Shown here: one piece after another, positions 1-7,558 of the stretch | Position numbering within the stretch: position 1 is the first letter of the stretch | Layout: each line of letters starts with the position of its first letter | Assembly (NCBI RefSeq): GCF_001440405.1 | Contig: NZ_LLXX01000026.1 | Coordinates: 43,400 to 85,458, forward strand | Length of the DNA stretch: 42,059 nt | Reading direction: 5' to 3' | Source: Bradyrhizobium valentinum | Lineage (GTDB): Bacteria > Pseudomonadota > Alphaproteobacteria > Rhizobiales > Xanthobacteraceae | Translations under genes and position numbers: made by a program | The notes under the pieces: generated by a model | Seen by the model: only the letters and a program-made list of their open reading frames with translations | Databases searched by the model: none | Told to the model about the DNA's origin: nothing

Positions 1-1
1 A

Positions 2-2230
2 GCTGCACTGAAGGCGCTGGTGACGCCTGGCGGGGTGACCAAGGATGCTGGCTCCTCGGCCGGCTCGGTCAATCTGTCGTTCTTGGCCGCCTCGACCGCG
101 TTCGACTACCTGGCTAAGGGCGAGATCCTGACGCTAACCTATACGGTCGCGATCAACGATGGCGATGGCGGCGTGACGCCGAAGACTTTTGTCGTCACCG
201 TCACCGGAACCGACGACGCGCCTGTTATTGCCGACATTGCGCAGCAAGACCTGACGGAGCAGACCGATACGTCGGCGCTGACGGCCACGATTCCGGTGAC
301 GTTCACCGACGTCGACCTGACCGATGTCGGCCATACCGCAGCCATCACCGGCGTGGTGGCGTCCGGCACGACGACAGGCCTGGCGCTCGGCGAGGCCGCA
401 CTGAAGGCGCTGGTGACGCCTGGCGGGATGACCAAGGATGCCGGCTCCTCGGCCGGCTCGGTCAATCTGTCGTTCTCGGCCGCCTCGACCGCGTTCGACT
501 ATCTGGCGAAGGGCGAGGTCCTGACGCTGACGTATACGGTCGCGATCAACGATGGCGATGGCGGGACCACGTCGAAGACGTTCGTGGTGTCCATCACCGG
601 CACCAATGATTACCCCGTCGTTGCAACGGAGGACGTGACTGGCGCCGTGACGGAGCAGGGCGTGCCCGCGGGCGATCTGACTGATAGCGGCACCATTGCG
701 CTGGCGGATGTGGATCTCACGGACGCCCACAAGATTGGACCAGCGATCACGGCGTCCAGCGGAGCGCTGGGCGCTTTGACGGCATCGGTAGATCCCGACA
801 CCGTTAACGGTACGGGTGGCATCATCAACTGGACCTACAGCGTTCCGGATTCGGCCGTCGAGCACCTCGCAAAGGGCGAGACAAAGGTCGAGCACTTCAC
901 GATCACGCTGGACGACGGTCGTGGAGGTACGGTCAGCCGCACGATCGACGTCACCGTCACCGGCACCAACGATGCTCCGGTGCTGACCGCCTCGCAGCCC
1001 TCCCTGACGCCGGTCGCGGAGGACGCTACGACGATCGCCGGTCAGACCGTTGCCTCGTTCCTCGGGGCCAGCATCACCGACGTCGATGATGGCGCAGTGC
1101 AGGGTATCGCGATCACCGCCACGACCGGCGCGCATGGCCAGTGGGAATATTCCACCAACGGCACCACCTTCTTCGCTTTCCCGGCGGTGTTGACGACATC
1201 CTCGGCCTTGCTGTTGGCTGCTACCGACAAAGTCAGGTTCGTCCCCGGCGGAGAAGGTGGCGAAACAGCTACGATTAGCTACCTGGCGTGGGATCAAACG
1301 ACGGGAGCCCGCGGCGCGACCGCCGATGCATCATCGGCAGGTGGTTCCACGGCCTTCTCCGTGACGTCCGATACCGCCACCGTCACCGTAACGTCGGTCA
1401 ACGATGCGCCAATCGTGCAGTCCGGCGTATCCGCAAAGGTGGCGCAGCTCTCGAACGAGAACGGCGTTGCCGTCTTCGACGGACAGTTCTTTGGCAGCGA
1501 CAAGCTCACCGTGAGCGATCCCGATGGCGCCCTGCATGGTATCGCCATCACCGGGGTCGACAACGGTGGCGCGGGCGGATGCTGGGAGTATCATCTCCCC
1601 AACGGGAATTGGATCGCGATCAAACTGGATCCCGGCAAGGCCTTCTTGTTGTCCGCCGACGCAAAGGTGCGCTTCGATGGCTCCGGAAGCGGCGACACCG
1701 AGCATCTGACATTCATGGCCTGGGATGGCACCGATGACCGGGACTCCGGTTCGACCATTGCAATGCCGTCGGTGACCGGCGGCACGACGGCATTCAGCAG
1801 CGGAGTCTACAGCGTTGGCGCCAAGAACGACGCGCCGGTCATCAATACCGCCCAGTCCACCGTGGTCGAAGATCAGGCCAAGGGGAAGTCCGCGACCTCG
1901 GGCAATGACGTGATCTTCTCGACCAAGCACGACGACGTCCTGAAGGGCGGGGCAGGCGCCGACCAATTCGTGTTCGCCGAGCACATGGGCAACGACACGA
2001 TCACCGACTTCCAGCCGGAGCAGGACAAGATAGACCTCCTTGCCCACGTCCCATTTGCGCCCGGCGATTCAGCTTCCTTCGCTTTGTGGCTCAAGAGCGG
2101 TGCGGTCGAGCAGGTAGGTTCGGATACCCTGATTCAGTTCGATGCAGGCAACAGCATCCAGTTGTCGAACATTGCCAAGGCGAACCTGCAGATGAGCGAC
2201 TTCATTCTTCATCCCGGCGGCAATGGCTGA
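2..2230 (+). CDS. VCBS/cadherin-like repeat protein with RTX-type C-terminus, 5' truncated by window edge
   Basis: The reading frame is open from the first bases, so the true start lies upstream. Visible parts in order: the end of one repeat and a full second repeat of a 131-residue unit (393-bp period; base 20 matches base 413); a VCBS-like domain at about 616-975 ending in the VTGTNDAPV motif; two related domains of about 145 residues at about 979-1410 and 1411-1850; and a C-terminal part from about 1885 with GNDVIF and GGAGADQFVF (RTX/serralysin-type calcium-binding motifs) and ITDFQPEQDKIDL. Such tails are known as type I secretion signals, so a secreted or surface adhesin-like protein is likely. 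The ABC/HlyD pair at 16.0-19.0 kb is a candidate exporter. The ligand is unknown. Confidence 0.85.
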   Translation, partial: AALKALVTPGGVTKDAGSSAGSVNLSFLAASTAFDYLAKGEILTLTYTVAINDGDGGVTPKTFVVTVTGTDDAPVIADIAQQDLTEQTDTSALTATIPVTFTDVDLTDVGHTAAITGVVASGTTTGLALGEAALKALVTPGGMTKDAGSSAGSVNLSFSAASTAFDYLAKGEVLTLTYTVAINDGDGGTTSKTFVVSITGTNDYPVVATEDVTGAVTEQGVPAGDLTDSGTIALADVDLTDAHKIGPAITASSGALGALTASVDPDTVNGTGGIINWTYSVPDSAVEHLAKGETKVEHFTITLDDGRGGTVSRTIDVTVTGTNDAPVLTASQPSLTPVAEDATTIAGQTVASFLGASITDVDDGAVQGIAITATTGAHGQWEYSTNGTTFFAFPAVLTTSSALLLAATDKVRFVPGGEGGETATISYLAWDQTTGARGATADASSAGGSTAFSVTSDTATVTVTSVNDAPIVQSGVSAKVAQLSNENGVAVFDGQFFGSDKLTVSDPDGALHGIAITGVDNGGAGGCWEYHLPNGNWIAIKLDPGKAFLLSADAKVRFDGSGSGDTEHLTFMAWDGTDDRDSGSTIAMPSVTGGTTAFSSGVYSVGAKNDAPVINTAQSTVVEDQAKGKSATSGNDVIFSTKHDDVLKGGAGADQFVFAEHMGNDTITDFQPEQDKIDLLAHVPFAPGDSASFALWLKSGAVEQVGSDTLIQFDAGNSIQLSNIAKANLQMSDFILHPGGNG

Positions 2231-2306
2231 TCGCGCCTCCGGGCCTGGTGCGCCTCTACGAGACTCCAGGCGTGCCAGACTGTCCGATGCGTGATATCCA
2301 GAGCGC

Positions 2307-4532
2307 ATGAAGCTCCGGGCCTTACCGAGGTGGTTCAAGCGGCGCATCGGCTATGCCCGGCTGCTGTGCCTTGCGCTCCTGATCGGGTTTGCCACCCTTC
2401 GCTACGCCGACCCGGCTCCCGTTGAGGAAATCCGCGTCAGAACCTTTGATGCTTTCCAGCGCATCGACCCGCGCAAGAAGACCGCGCGGCCGGTCACCAT
2501 CGTCGACATCGACGACAAGAGCCTCGAAAAGCTCGGGCAGTGGCCGTGGCCGCGCACCCGGCTTGCTGACCTCATCACCGAACTGACCCGGCTCGGCGCG
2601 GTCGTGATCGCGTTCGACGCGGTGTTCCCGGAGCCCGACCGTCTCAACCCTGCCTTGGCGGCGGACACTTTCCGCAATCTCGACGAGGAAACCCGCGCCA
2701 GGCTGCGCGCGCTGCCGAGCAACGACCAGATATTCGCCGATGCGATCAGGAAGTCGCGCGTCGTGCTCGGCGAATCCGGGCTGCCGGAGGAAATCACGGC
2801 GCTCGACAAGACGCTGCCGGTCACGGGCCTCGCGATGCTTGGCGAGGAGCCGCAGCGTTTCATGTTCAATTTTCCCGGCCTGTTGCGCAACGTGCCGGTG
2901 CTGGAACATGCCGCCGCCGGGCGTGGCTTGTTCACGATCAAGCCCGAACGCGACGGCATCGTGCGGCGAGTGCCGATGATCATGCAGGCGCAGGGCCAGA
3001 CCTTGCCGTCGCTCACGTTCGAGATGTTGCGGGTCGCCAGCGGTTCGGGCACCATTCTGATCAAGGCCGAAAAGGCCGGCATCAAGAGCATCGGCGTCAA
3101 GGGGTTTCAGATTCCAACCGACCATAATGGCCAGATCTGGGTTCATTATGCCCGCAACGATGCCTCCATCTATGTACCCGCGATCAATGTGCTGGAGAAA
3201 AATGTCGCGCCCGACATGATCGCTGGCAAGCTGGTGCTGATCGGCACCTCGGCGGTCGGCCTCAATGACATCAAGACCACTCCGGTATCGCGCGCCATGC
3301 CCGGCGTGGAGATCCACGCCCAGGTGCTCGAGACCACCTTGACCGGCGAGGTGATCTCGACGCCGATCTACGGCATCGCCGTCGAGTTCGCGACCGCGCT
3401 TCTGTTCGGCCTTCTGGTGATCGCGTTTGCACCGCTGTTCGGACCGGTCACGCTGGTTGCGCTCGGCGCGGCGTTTGCGACCGCCCTGATCGGAACGTCG
3501 GCGTATTTCTACGCGCAGCATCGGCTGCTGATCGATTTCACCTATCCCCTGATGTCGACCACGTCGATCTATCTGACGCTGATCTTTGCAAGTTTCGTGC
3601 GCGAGCAAGCGCAGCGTCGGCAGATTCGTTCCGCCTTCGGCCAGTACCTGTCGCCGGCTTTGGTCGAGCAGCTCGCGCAGTCACCGGAAAAACTCGTGCT
3701 CGGCGGCGAGGAGCGCGAGATGACCATCATGTTCTCCGACATGCGCGGCTTCACCTCGATCTCGGAAACCTACAAGAACGATCCGCAGGGCCTCACCGCG
3801 CTGATGAACCGCTTCCTGACGCCGCTGACCAACGCCATCCTCAACCGCAAGGGCACCATCGACAAGTACATGGGCGACGCCATTATGGCGTTCTGGAATG
3901 CGCCGCTCGACGACAAGGACCACGAGCTCAACGCCTGCGAGGCCGCGCTCGACATGCTGGAACGGGTCGACGAACTCAATCAGGCGCGCGAGCTGGAGGC
4001 GAAGGAAGAAGGGCGCCCGTTCATTCCGCTCAATGCCGGCATCGGACTCAACACGGGCACCTGCGTGGTCGGCAACATGGGCTCCGACCAGCGCTTCGAT
4101 TATTCGGTGTTCGGCGACAGCGTCAATCTGGCCTCGCGGCTCGAAGGGCAGTCCAAGGAATACGGCTTCCCCATCATCGTCGGCTCCAGGACCGCGCTGG
4201 CGGTCAAGGACAGGTTCGCGATCCTCGAACTCGACTTCATCATGGTGAAGGGCAAGAAGGAGCCGGAGGTGATCTACGCCATCGCCGGCCGCGAGGACGT
4301 CGCGCAATCCGGCCGTTTCCAGCGCCTGCGCAACCTGACCATCGAGATGCTCGCCTGCTATCGCAACCGCGACTGGGAAGGCACGCTGGCCGCGATCGAA
4401 CGCGGCCGCAAGACCGACGACGCAAATTCGCTGGAGCTGCTCTACGATTTGTACGAGGCGCGCATCCGCGGCTATCTCGAAAATCCGCCGCCGGAAGATT
4501 GGAACGGCGCATTCGCGCTGCTGACGAAGTAG
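2307..4532 (+). CDS. CHASE2-domain class III adenylate cyclase
   Basis: 741 residues. An N-terminal membrane segment (about 14-30) leads into an extracytoplasmic CHASE2 sensor domain (about 35-350). Three hydrophobic segments follow (about 352-376, 380-400 and 410-430), then a cytoplasmic class III cyclase domain (about 465-660). Catalytic features are visible: metal-binding Asp478 in FSDMRGF and Asp524 in YMGDAIMAFW, the adenine-side Lys520, and Asn607/Arg611 in VNLASRLEG. Ser600 sits where many relatives carry Thr or Asp. The family makes cAMP from ATP in response to a periplasmic signal. The gene begins 77 bp after the adhesin-like gene on the same strand, so co-transcription is possible. 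The start was chosen as the first ATG before the membrane segment. Signal and output are unknown. Confidence 0.9.
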   Translation: MKLRALPRWFKRRIGYARLLCLALLIGFATLRYADPAPVEEIRVRTFDAFQRIDPRKKTARPVTIVDIDDKSLEKLGQWPWPRTRLADLITELTRLGAVVIAFDAVFPEPDRLNPALAADTFRNLDEETRARLRALPSNDQIFADAIRKSRVVLGESGLPEEITALDKTLPVTGLAMLGEEPQRFMFNFPGLLRNVPVLEHAAAGRGLFTIKPERDGIVRRVPMIMQAQGQTLPSLTFEMLRVASGSGTILIKAEKAGIKSIGVKGFQIPTDHNGQIWVHYARNDASIYVPAINVLEKNVAPDMIAGKLVLIGTSAVGLNDIKTTPVSRAMPGVEIHAQVLETTLTGEVISTPIYGIAVEFATALLFGLLVIAFAPLFGPVTLVALGAAFATALIGTSAYFYAQHRLLIDFTYPLMSTTSIYLTLIFASFVREQAQRRQIRSAFGQYLSPALVEQLAQSPEKLVLGGEEREMTIMFSDMRGFTSISETYKNDPQGLTALMNRFLTPLTNAILNRKGTIDKYMGDAIMAFWNAPLDDKDHELNACEAALDMLERVDELNQARELEAKEEGRPFIPLNAGIGLNTGTCVVGNMGSDQRFDYSVFGDSVNLASRLEGQSKEYGFPIIVGSRTALAVKDRFAILELDFIMVKGKKEPEVIYAIAGREDVAQSGRFQRLRNLTIEMLACYRNRDWEGTLAAIERGRKTDDANSLELLYDLYEARIRGYLENPPPEDWNGAFALLTK

Positions 4533-4562
4533 TTTCCGTCGTCCCTGAGAAAGCAGAAGAAT

Positions 4563-4644
4563 GTAGGATGGGTGGAGCGGAGCGATACCCATCAAATCCC
4601 TACGCGGAAGCGTGATGGGTTTCGCTCCGCTCTACCCGTCCTAC
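4563..4644. repeat. Long imperfect inverted repeat at a convergent gene junction
   Basis: Two 31-nt arms (4563-4593 and 4614-4644) match at 28 of 31 positions around a 20-nt spacer. The arms carry the words GTAGGATGGGT and ACCCGTCCTAC. The same family appears as a perfect 32-nt inverted repeat at 24215-24296. Both copies lie between convergent genes and may act as bidirectional transcript ends, although there is no T-tract. Confidence 0.85.
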
Positions 4645-4648
4645 GGGA

Positions 4649-5299
4649 CTACTCCGACGACAGGCGGACCATCTGGCGTCCGCCATTCATTTCCTTGAGG
4701 CTGTTGACGTAGTTCTCGGGACGCAGCCAGCGGAGAGGCACTTTCAGTCCCATAAAACTTGCGATGCTGCCGATGAACGCCGTGCAGTTGGATGTTTCCG
4801 CGTTCCAGACCGGTGAACTCGCTTGCAATTTCTTGATGTAAGCGAACACCCTTTTTGCGTCCGGCTCACTCAGGTAAACCCGGTAGCTCGCGGTCAGGTA
4901 CTCCGGGTCAAGATCGCCATAGCTCGCTCCGGTCTCGGACGGGACCCACGTCAAATGCCCCAGCACGTAGGCAAAGGTGTCTCCCGCAGGCGTGAGGCCC
5001 GCGACCTCAACTGCTCGCTCGCTCGTCTTCCCGTACCAGACGAAAGCATGTCCCCAGCTCGCCGCCGTCCTGGCTCTGAAATCGACGTAGTACGGGCCCT
5101 TGGCTATGCCCTGCGTTCGCGCCGCCTGCGCCGCCGGTCTTGGCTGGATGGGCGCGTCACCAGACACAAGTGCATTCGCGGCAGCTAAGCGCTTGCGTCC
5201 CTCGTGTGCAGAAGCCGATGGGATTGTGCCTGGGAGCGAAGCTGCGAGTGTGAGTCCCGCAAGCAACCATGGTCCCAATCTGTTGGGTGGACTTGCCAC
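4649..5299 (-). CDS. Exported hypothetical protein with possible permuted NlpC/P60-like His/Cys pair
   Basis: 216 residues from a GTG start. A signal peptide is visible (hydrophobic 11-21, likely cleavage after SASA at about 31), so the protein is periplasmic or secreted. The mature part has WGHAFVWYG (His84) and, about 88 residues later, SNCTAFIGS (Cys172). His before Cys is the order found in circularly permuted papain-like families such as YiiX or DUF4105 proteins, so an amidase or peptidase activity on the cell wall or lipids is possible. This is inference; I do not recognise the family with certainty. It ends 5 bp from the palindromic repeat and converges with the cyclase gene. No in-frame ATG lies near the GTG; the ATG at about 5270 is out of frame. 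Confidence 0.7.
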   Translation of the reverse strand: MASPPNRLGPWLLAGLTLAASLPGTIPSASAHEGRKRLAAANALVSGDAPIQPRPAAQAARTQGIAKGPYYVDFRARTAASWGHAFVWYGKTSERAVEVAGLTPAGDTFAYVLGHLTWVPSETGASYGDLDPEYLTASYRVYLSEPDAKRVFAYIKKLQASSPVWNAETSNCTAFIGSIASFMGLKVPLRWLRPENYVNSLKEMNGGRQMVRLSSE

Positions 5300-5358
5300 G
5301 CTTCGCCCTCAACCGTCGACAACAAAGGCAGGAACGATCCCTCGGTCAATGCCGTGCG

Positions 5359-5568
5359 CTAGTAGCGCGACACGACGGGCCCGGGCGGCCTCCCGATTGG
5401 GCTCTTGCCGACCGGTGTCTTGCCAATCGTCGCGACCGGCGTCTTGCCAATCGGCATCTTGCCGACGGCAGCTTGCTGATAGACGGGCTGCCGGCGTGGA
5501 ATGTCGGCGGCGCTGGCGGCAGTCACCACGGCAAGCGTTGCACCCGCTACAATCGCAATCTTGATCAC
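5359..5568 (-). CDS. Small exported protein with GKxP(I/V) repeats
   Basis: 69 residues from a GTG preceded by GGGGAAC. The start was placed here because a typical signal peptide follows at once (IKIAIVAGATLAVVTAASA, cleavage near residue 20-21). The mature peptide of about 49 residues contains the degenerate pentapeptides GKMPI, GKTPV, GKTPV, GKSPI and GRPPG and ends in SRY. It is basic and proline-rich with no Cys. I do not recognise a family. The longer upstream reading frame (to 5688) adds an Arg-rich, unlikely N-terminus and was not used. It lies alone between an exported hypothetical protein and a binding-protein gene, all on the minus strand. Confidence 0.55.
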   Translation of the reverse strand: MIKIAIVAGATLAVVTAASAADIPRRQPVYQQAAVGKMPIGKTPVATIGKTPVGKSPIGRPPGPVVSRY

Positions 5569-5746
5569 GGCAGTTCCCCATAAGGTTAGACGAAACAAAG
5601 CATGCCTGCCGAGCGCAGCCCAGCAGGCATGCCGTGCACATGATCGTCGGAATACGACCACAGTACGGCGGACACGTTCGGCGAACATGACTGCTGTGCG
5701 GCAGTTGTGAGGCGGGCAGAACCCGTTGCTCCAGATCGAGCCCCTT

Positions 5747-7360
5747 TCACTCCAGCCCGATCGTCGTCAAATCCTGGAACCAGTGCTGCGCCTGCACGAA
5801 CTTCTTCACCTTCGGTGACAGCGCGTGTGGATTGGTGTCGTGCACCACCCACACCAGCGTAGCATCGTCGACGATCTCTGCGTGCGCCTGCGCCAACAGT
5901 TCGTCCTGCTTTGCGACGTCGAACGTCTGCTTGGCCTCGTCGATCAGCGCGTCGACCTTCGGGTTCTTGTAGCCACCCCAGTTGACGCCGACCGGCGCGA
6001 TCTGGCCGGAATGGAAGAAGCGGACAATGGCGTAGAGTGGATCCGAAGTGACATAGGCGATGTTGTTCGAGGTGATGTTGGCGTTCATCTCGTCAGCCGC
6101 GCCCTTTCGCCAAGCCGTATATAACGTCTCGAGCTCGACCACCTTGAAGTCGATCTCGATCCCGATTTCCTTGAAGCTCTGCTGCAAAAATTCGTTCATC
6201 GGCAGCGACAGCATCTGCCCGGTGCCGCCCTGCGCGATGATGAAAGTCGCCTTTAATGGCTTCTCCTTCGAGTAGCCGGCTTCCTGCACCAGCTTCTTCG
6301 CCGCCGCGACATCATATTTCAGCTCGAAGCCCGGCTTGCCGAACCACGGGCTCGATGGATCGACCTGGCCCTTGGCGGGCTTTGCCAATCCGTTCATCAG
6401 CCCGACCACGGCCTCGCGGTCGATCGCAAGGTTCAGCGCCTTGCGCAGGCGGATGTCGGTCCAGGGCGAGCCGGGCAATACGCTCAAATGATAATTCCAG
6501 ACATGCGGCGTGACGTTGTCGACGATCTTCATGCCGGCGGATTTGAGCTGCGGCACAGCATCCGGCGCCGGCGTCTCGATCAGGTCGACCTGGCCGGCCA
6601 ACAGCGCATTGGTGCGCGTCAACGCTTCCGGCATCGGGATCAGCACGATCTTGTCGGCCTTCGGAAGCCGCTTCTTGTCCCAATAGCCGGGATTCCTGGT
6701 GAGCTCCGCCAGTTCGCGCGGGACAAGTTTGGTCAGCCTGAACGGTCCGGTGCCGGAGGGCTGGCTGGCGAACTTGTCCCAGTCCTTGCCGAGCTTTTCA
6801 TACTGCGCCGGGCTGGACACCAGAAACCACAGCATCTGATACGGGAAGAAGGAATCGACGGCCTTGGTCGTGATCTCGATGGTCGCATCGTCGATCTTGG
6901 CGTAGCTCGCCACTGAAGGCAGGCGGGTTTTCACCTGCGCGCTCTGGCGCTTGTCGAATTGCGGTGCCTTCTCGTTGAGCACCTTGTCGAGATTCCAGAT
7001 CACCGCGTCGGCATTGAAGTCGCTGCCGTCATGGAACTTGACGCCCTGGCGCAGGGTGAAGCGCCATTTTTTCTTGTCCGCTTCGTCGACCTTCCATTCG
7101 GTCGCAAGCCCCGGCACCAGTTTTCCCGGCCGGTCGGACACGTCCATCTCCCAGGCAACCAGCGGATCGTAGATCGTGTAGGCCGAAAACTGGTAGGCGC
7201 CGGCGCCGCGGTCCGGCTGGCCGGTGGTCAGCGGGATGTCCGCCATCGAAATGCCGTAGCGCACAACGGTCTCCGCCTGCGCCGAATTCGTAGGCAAGCC
7301 AAGAGGAAATCCGAGGGTGAGTGCTGTGGCAGCAAGAAGCATCGAATTTCGGATGCGCAT
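5747..7360 (-). CDS. ABC transporter periplasmic substrate-binding protein, family 5 (peptide/nickel type)
   Basis: 537 residues with a signal peptide (cleavage near SAQA-E, residue 29). The body is a family 5 solute-binding protein (SBP_bac_5), with motifs such as LVPGLATEWKV, GVKFHDGSDFNADAV and GTGPFRL. It delivers peptides, amides or similar solutes to an inner-membrane permease. It has no permease of its own and is clearly paralogous to the divergent gene at 7559-9217, sharing long stretches (GLATEWKVD.ADKKKW, PAPDAV, LPMNE). It probably feeds the same permease complex with a different substrate. A GGAGC lies upstream of the ATG. A near-consensus sigma-54 promoter (7398-7414, minus) ends about 38 nt before the start codon. 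Confidence 0.93.
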   Translation of the reverse strand: MRIRNSMLLAATALTLGFPLGLPTNSAQAETVVRYGISMADIPLTTGQPDRGAGAYQFSAYTIYDPLVAWEMDVSDRPGKLVPGLATEWKVDEADKKKWRFTLRQGVKFHDGSDFNADAVIWNLDKVLNEKAPQFDKRQSAQVKTRLPSVASYAKIDDATIEITTKAVDSFFPYQMLWFLVSSPAQYEKLGKDWDKFASQPSGTGPFRLTKLVPRELAELTRNPGYWDKKRLPKADKIVLIPMPEALTRTNALLAGQVDLIETPAPDAVPQLKSAGMKIVDNVTPHVWNYHLSVLPGSPWTDIRLRKALNLAIDREAVVGLMNGLAKPAKGQVDPSSPWFGKPGFELKYDVAAAKKLVQEAGYSKEKPLKATFIIAQGGTGQMLSLPMNEFLQQSFKEIGIEIDFKVVELETLYTAWRKGAADEMNANITSNNIAYVTSDPLYAIVRFFHSGQIAPVGVNWGGYKNPKVDALIDEAKQTFDVAKQDELLAQAHAEIVDDATLVWVVHDTNPHALSPKVKKFVQAQHWFQDLTTIGLE

Positions 7361-7397
7361 GAATTAAGCTCCATCGGGCAGGGGTTGGAGCTAAAAA

Positions 7398-7414
7398 ATG
7401 CAAGCTTGGTGCCA
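7398..7414 (-). promoter_or_regulatory. Sigma-54 (-24/-12) promoter for the minus-strand binding-protein gene
   Basis: Read on the minus strand the sequence is TGGCACCAAGCTTGCAT, that is TGGCAC-N5-TTGCAT. The invariant GG and GC are exactly 10 nt apart, matching the known RpoN consensus TGGCACG-N4-TTGCW. The predicted transcript start is near 7388, giving a leader of about 28 nt before the ATG at 7360. The call rests on sequence match and position only. Confidence 0.75.
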
Positions 7415-7430
7415 GATCGAGCATAGAACC

Positions 7431-7446
7431 TGCGCGTGTATACGCA
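7431..7446. promoter_or_regulatory. Possible activator dyad between two sigma-54 promoters
   Basis: TGCG-N8-CGCA lies in the 79-bp stretch between the two -24 elements, around TGCGCGTGTATACGCA. Sigma-54 promoters need an enhancer-binding protein, and a site here could serve both directions. The dyad is weak, does not match the NtrC consensus well, and could be chance. Confidence 0.25.
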
Positions 7447-7493
7447 CTCACAGGGAGTTGTGCGGCTAATCGCCCCCGCGAAAGCGCCTGCCT

Positions 7494-7510
7494 TGGCACA
7501 GGCGTTGCAT
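7494..7510 (+). promoter_or_regulatory. Sigma-54 (-24/-12) promoter for the plus-strand ABC transporter/amidase operon
   Basis: TGGCACAGGCGTTGCAT is TGGCAC-N5-TTGCAT with GG at 7495-7496 and GC at 7507-7508, 10 nt apart as RpoN requires. The predicted start of transcription is near 7520, about 39 nt before the ATG at 7559, which has GAGAAGGGA as ribosome-binding site. It mirrors the minus-strand promoter 80 bp away. Confidence 0.8.
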
Positions 7511-7558
7511 ACCTTTGCATAAGAATTAGTCACCCAAGTCGAGAAGGGATTGCTGCAT

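Noticed and set aside
7407..7412. TGGTGC as an NtrC half-site
   Set aside because: It is part of the minus-strand -24 element, and the opposite half-site is missing, so it is not evidence for NtrC binding.
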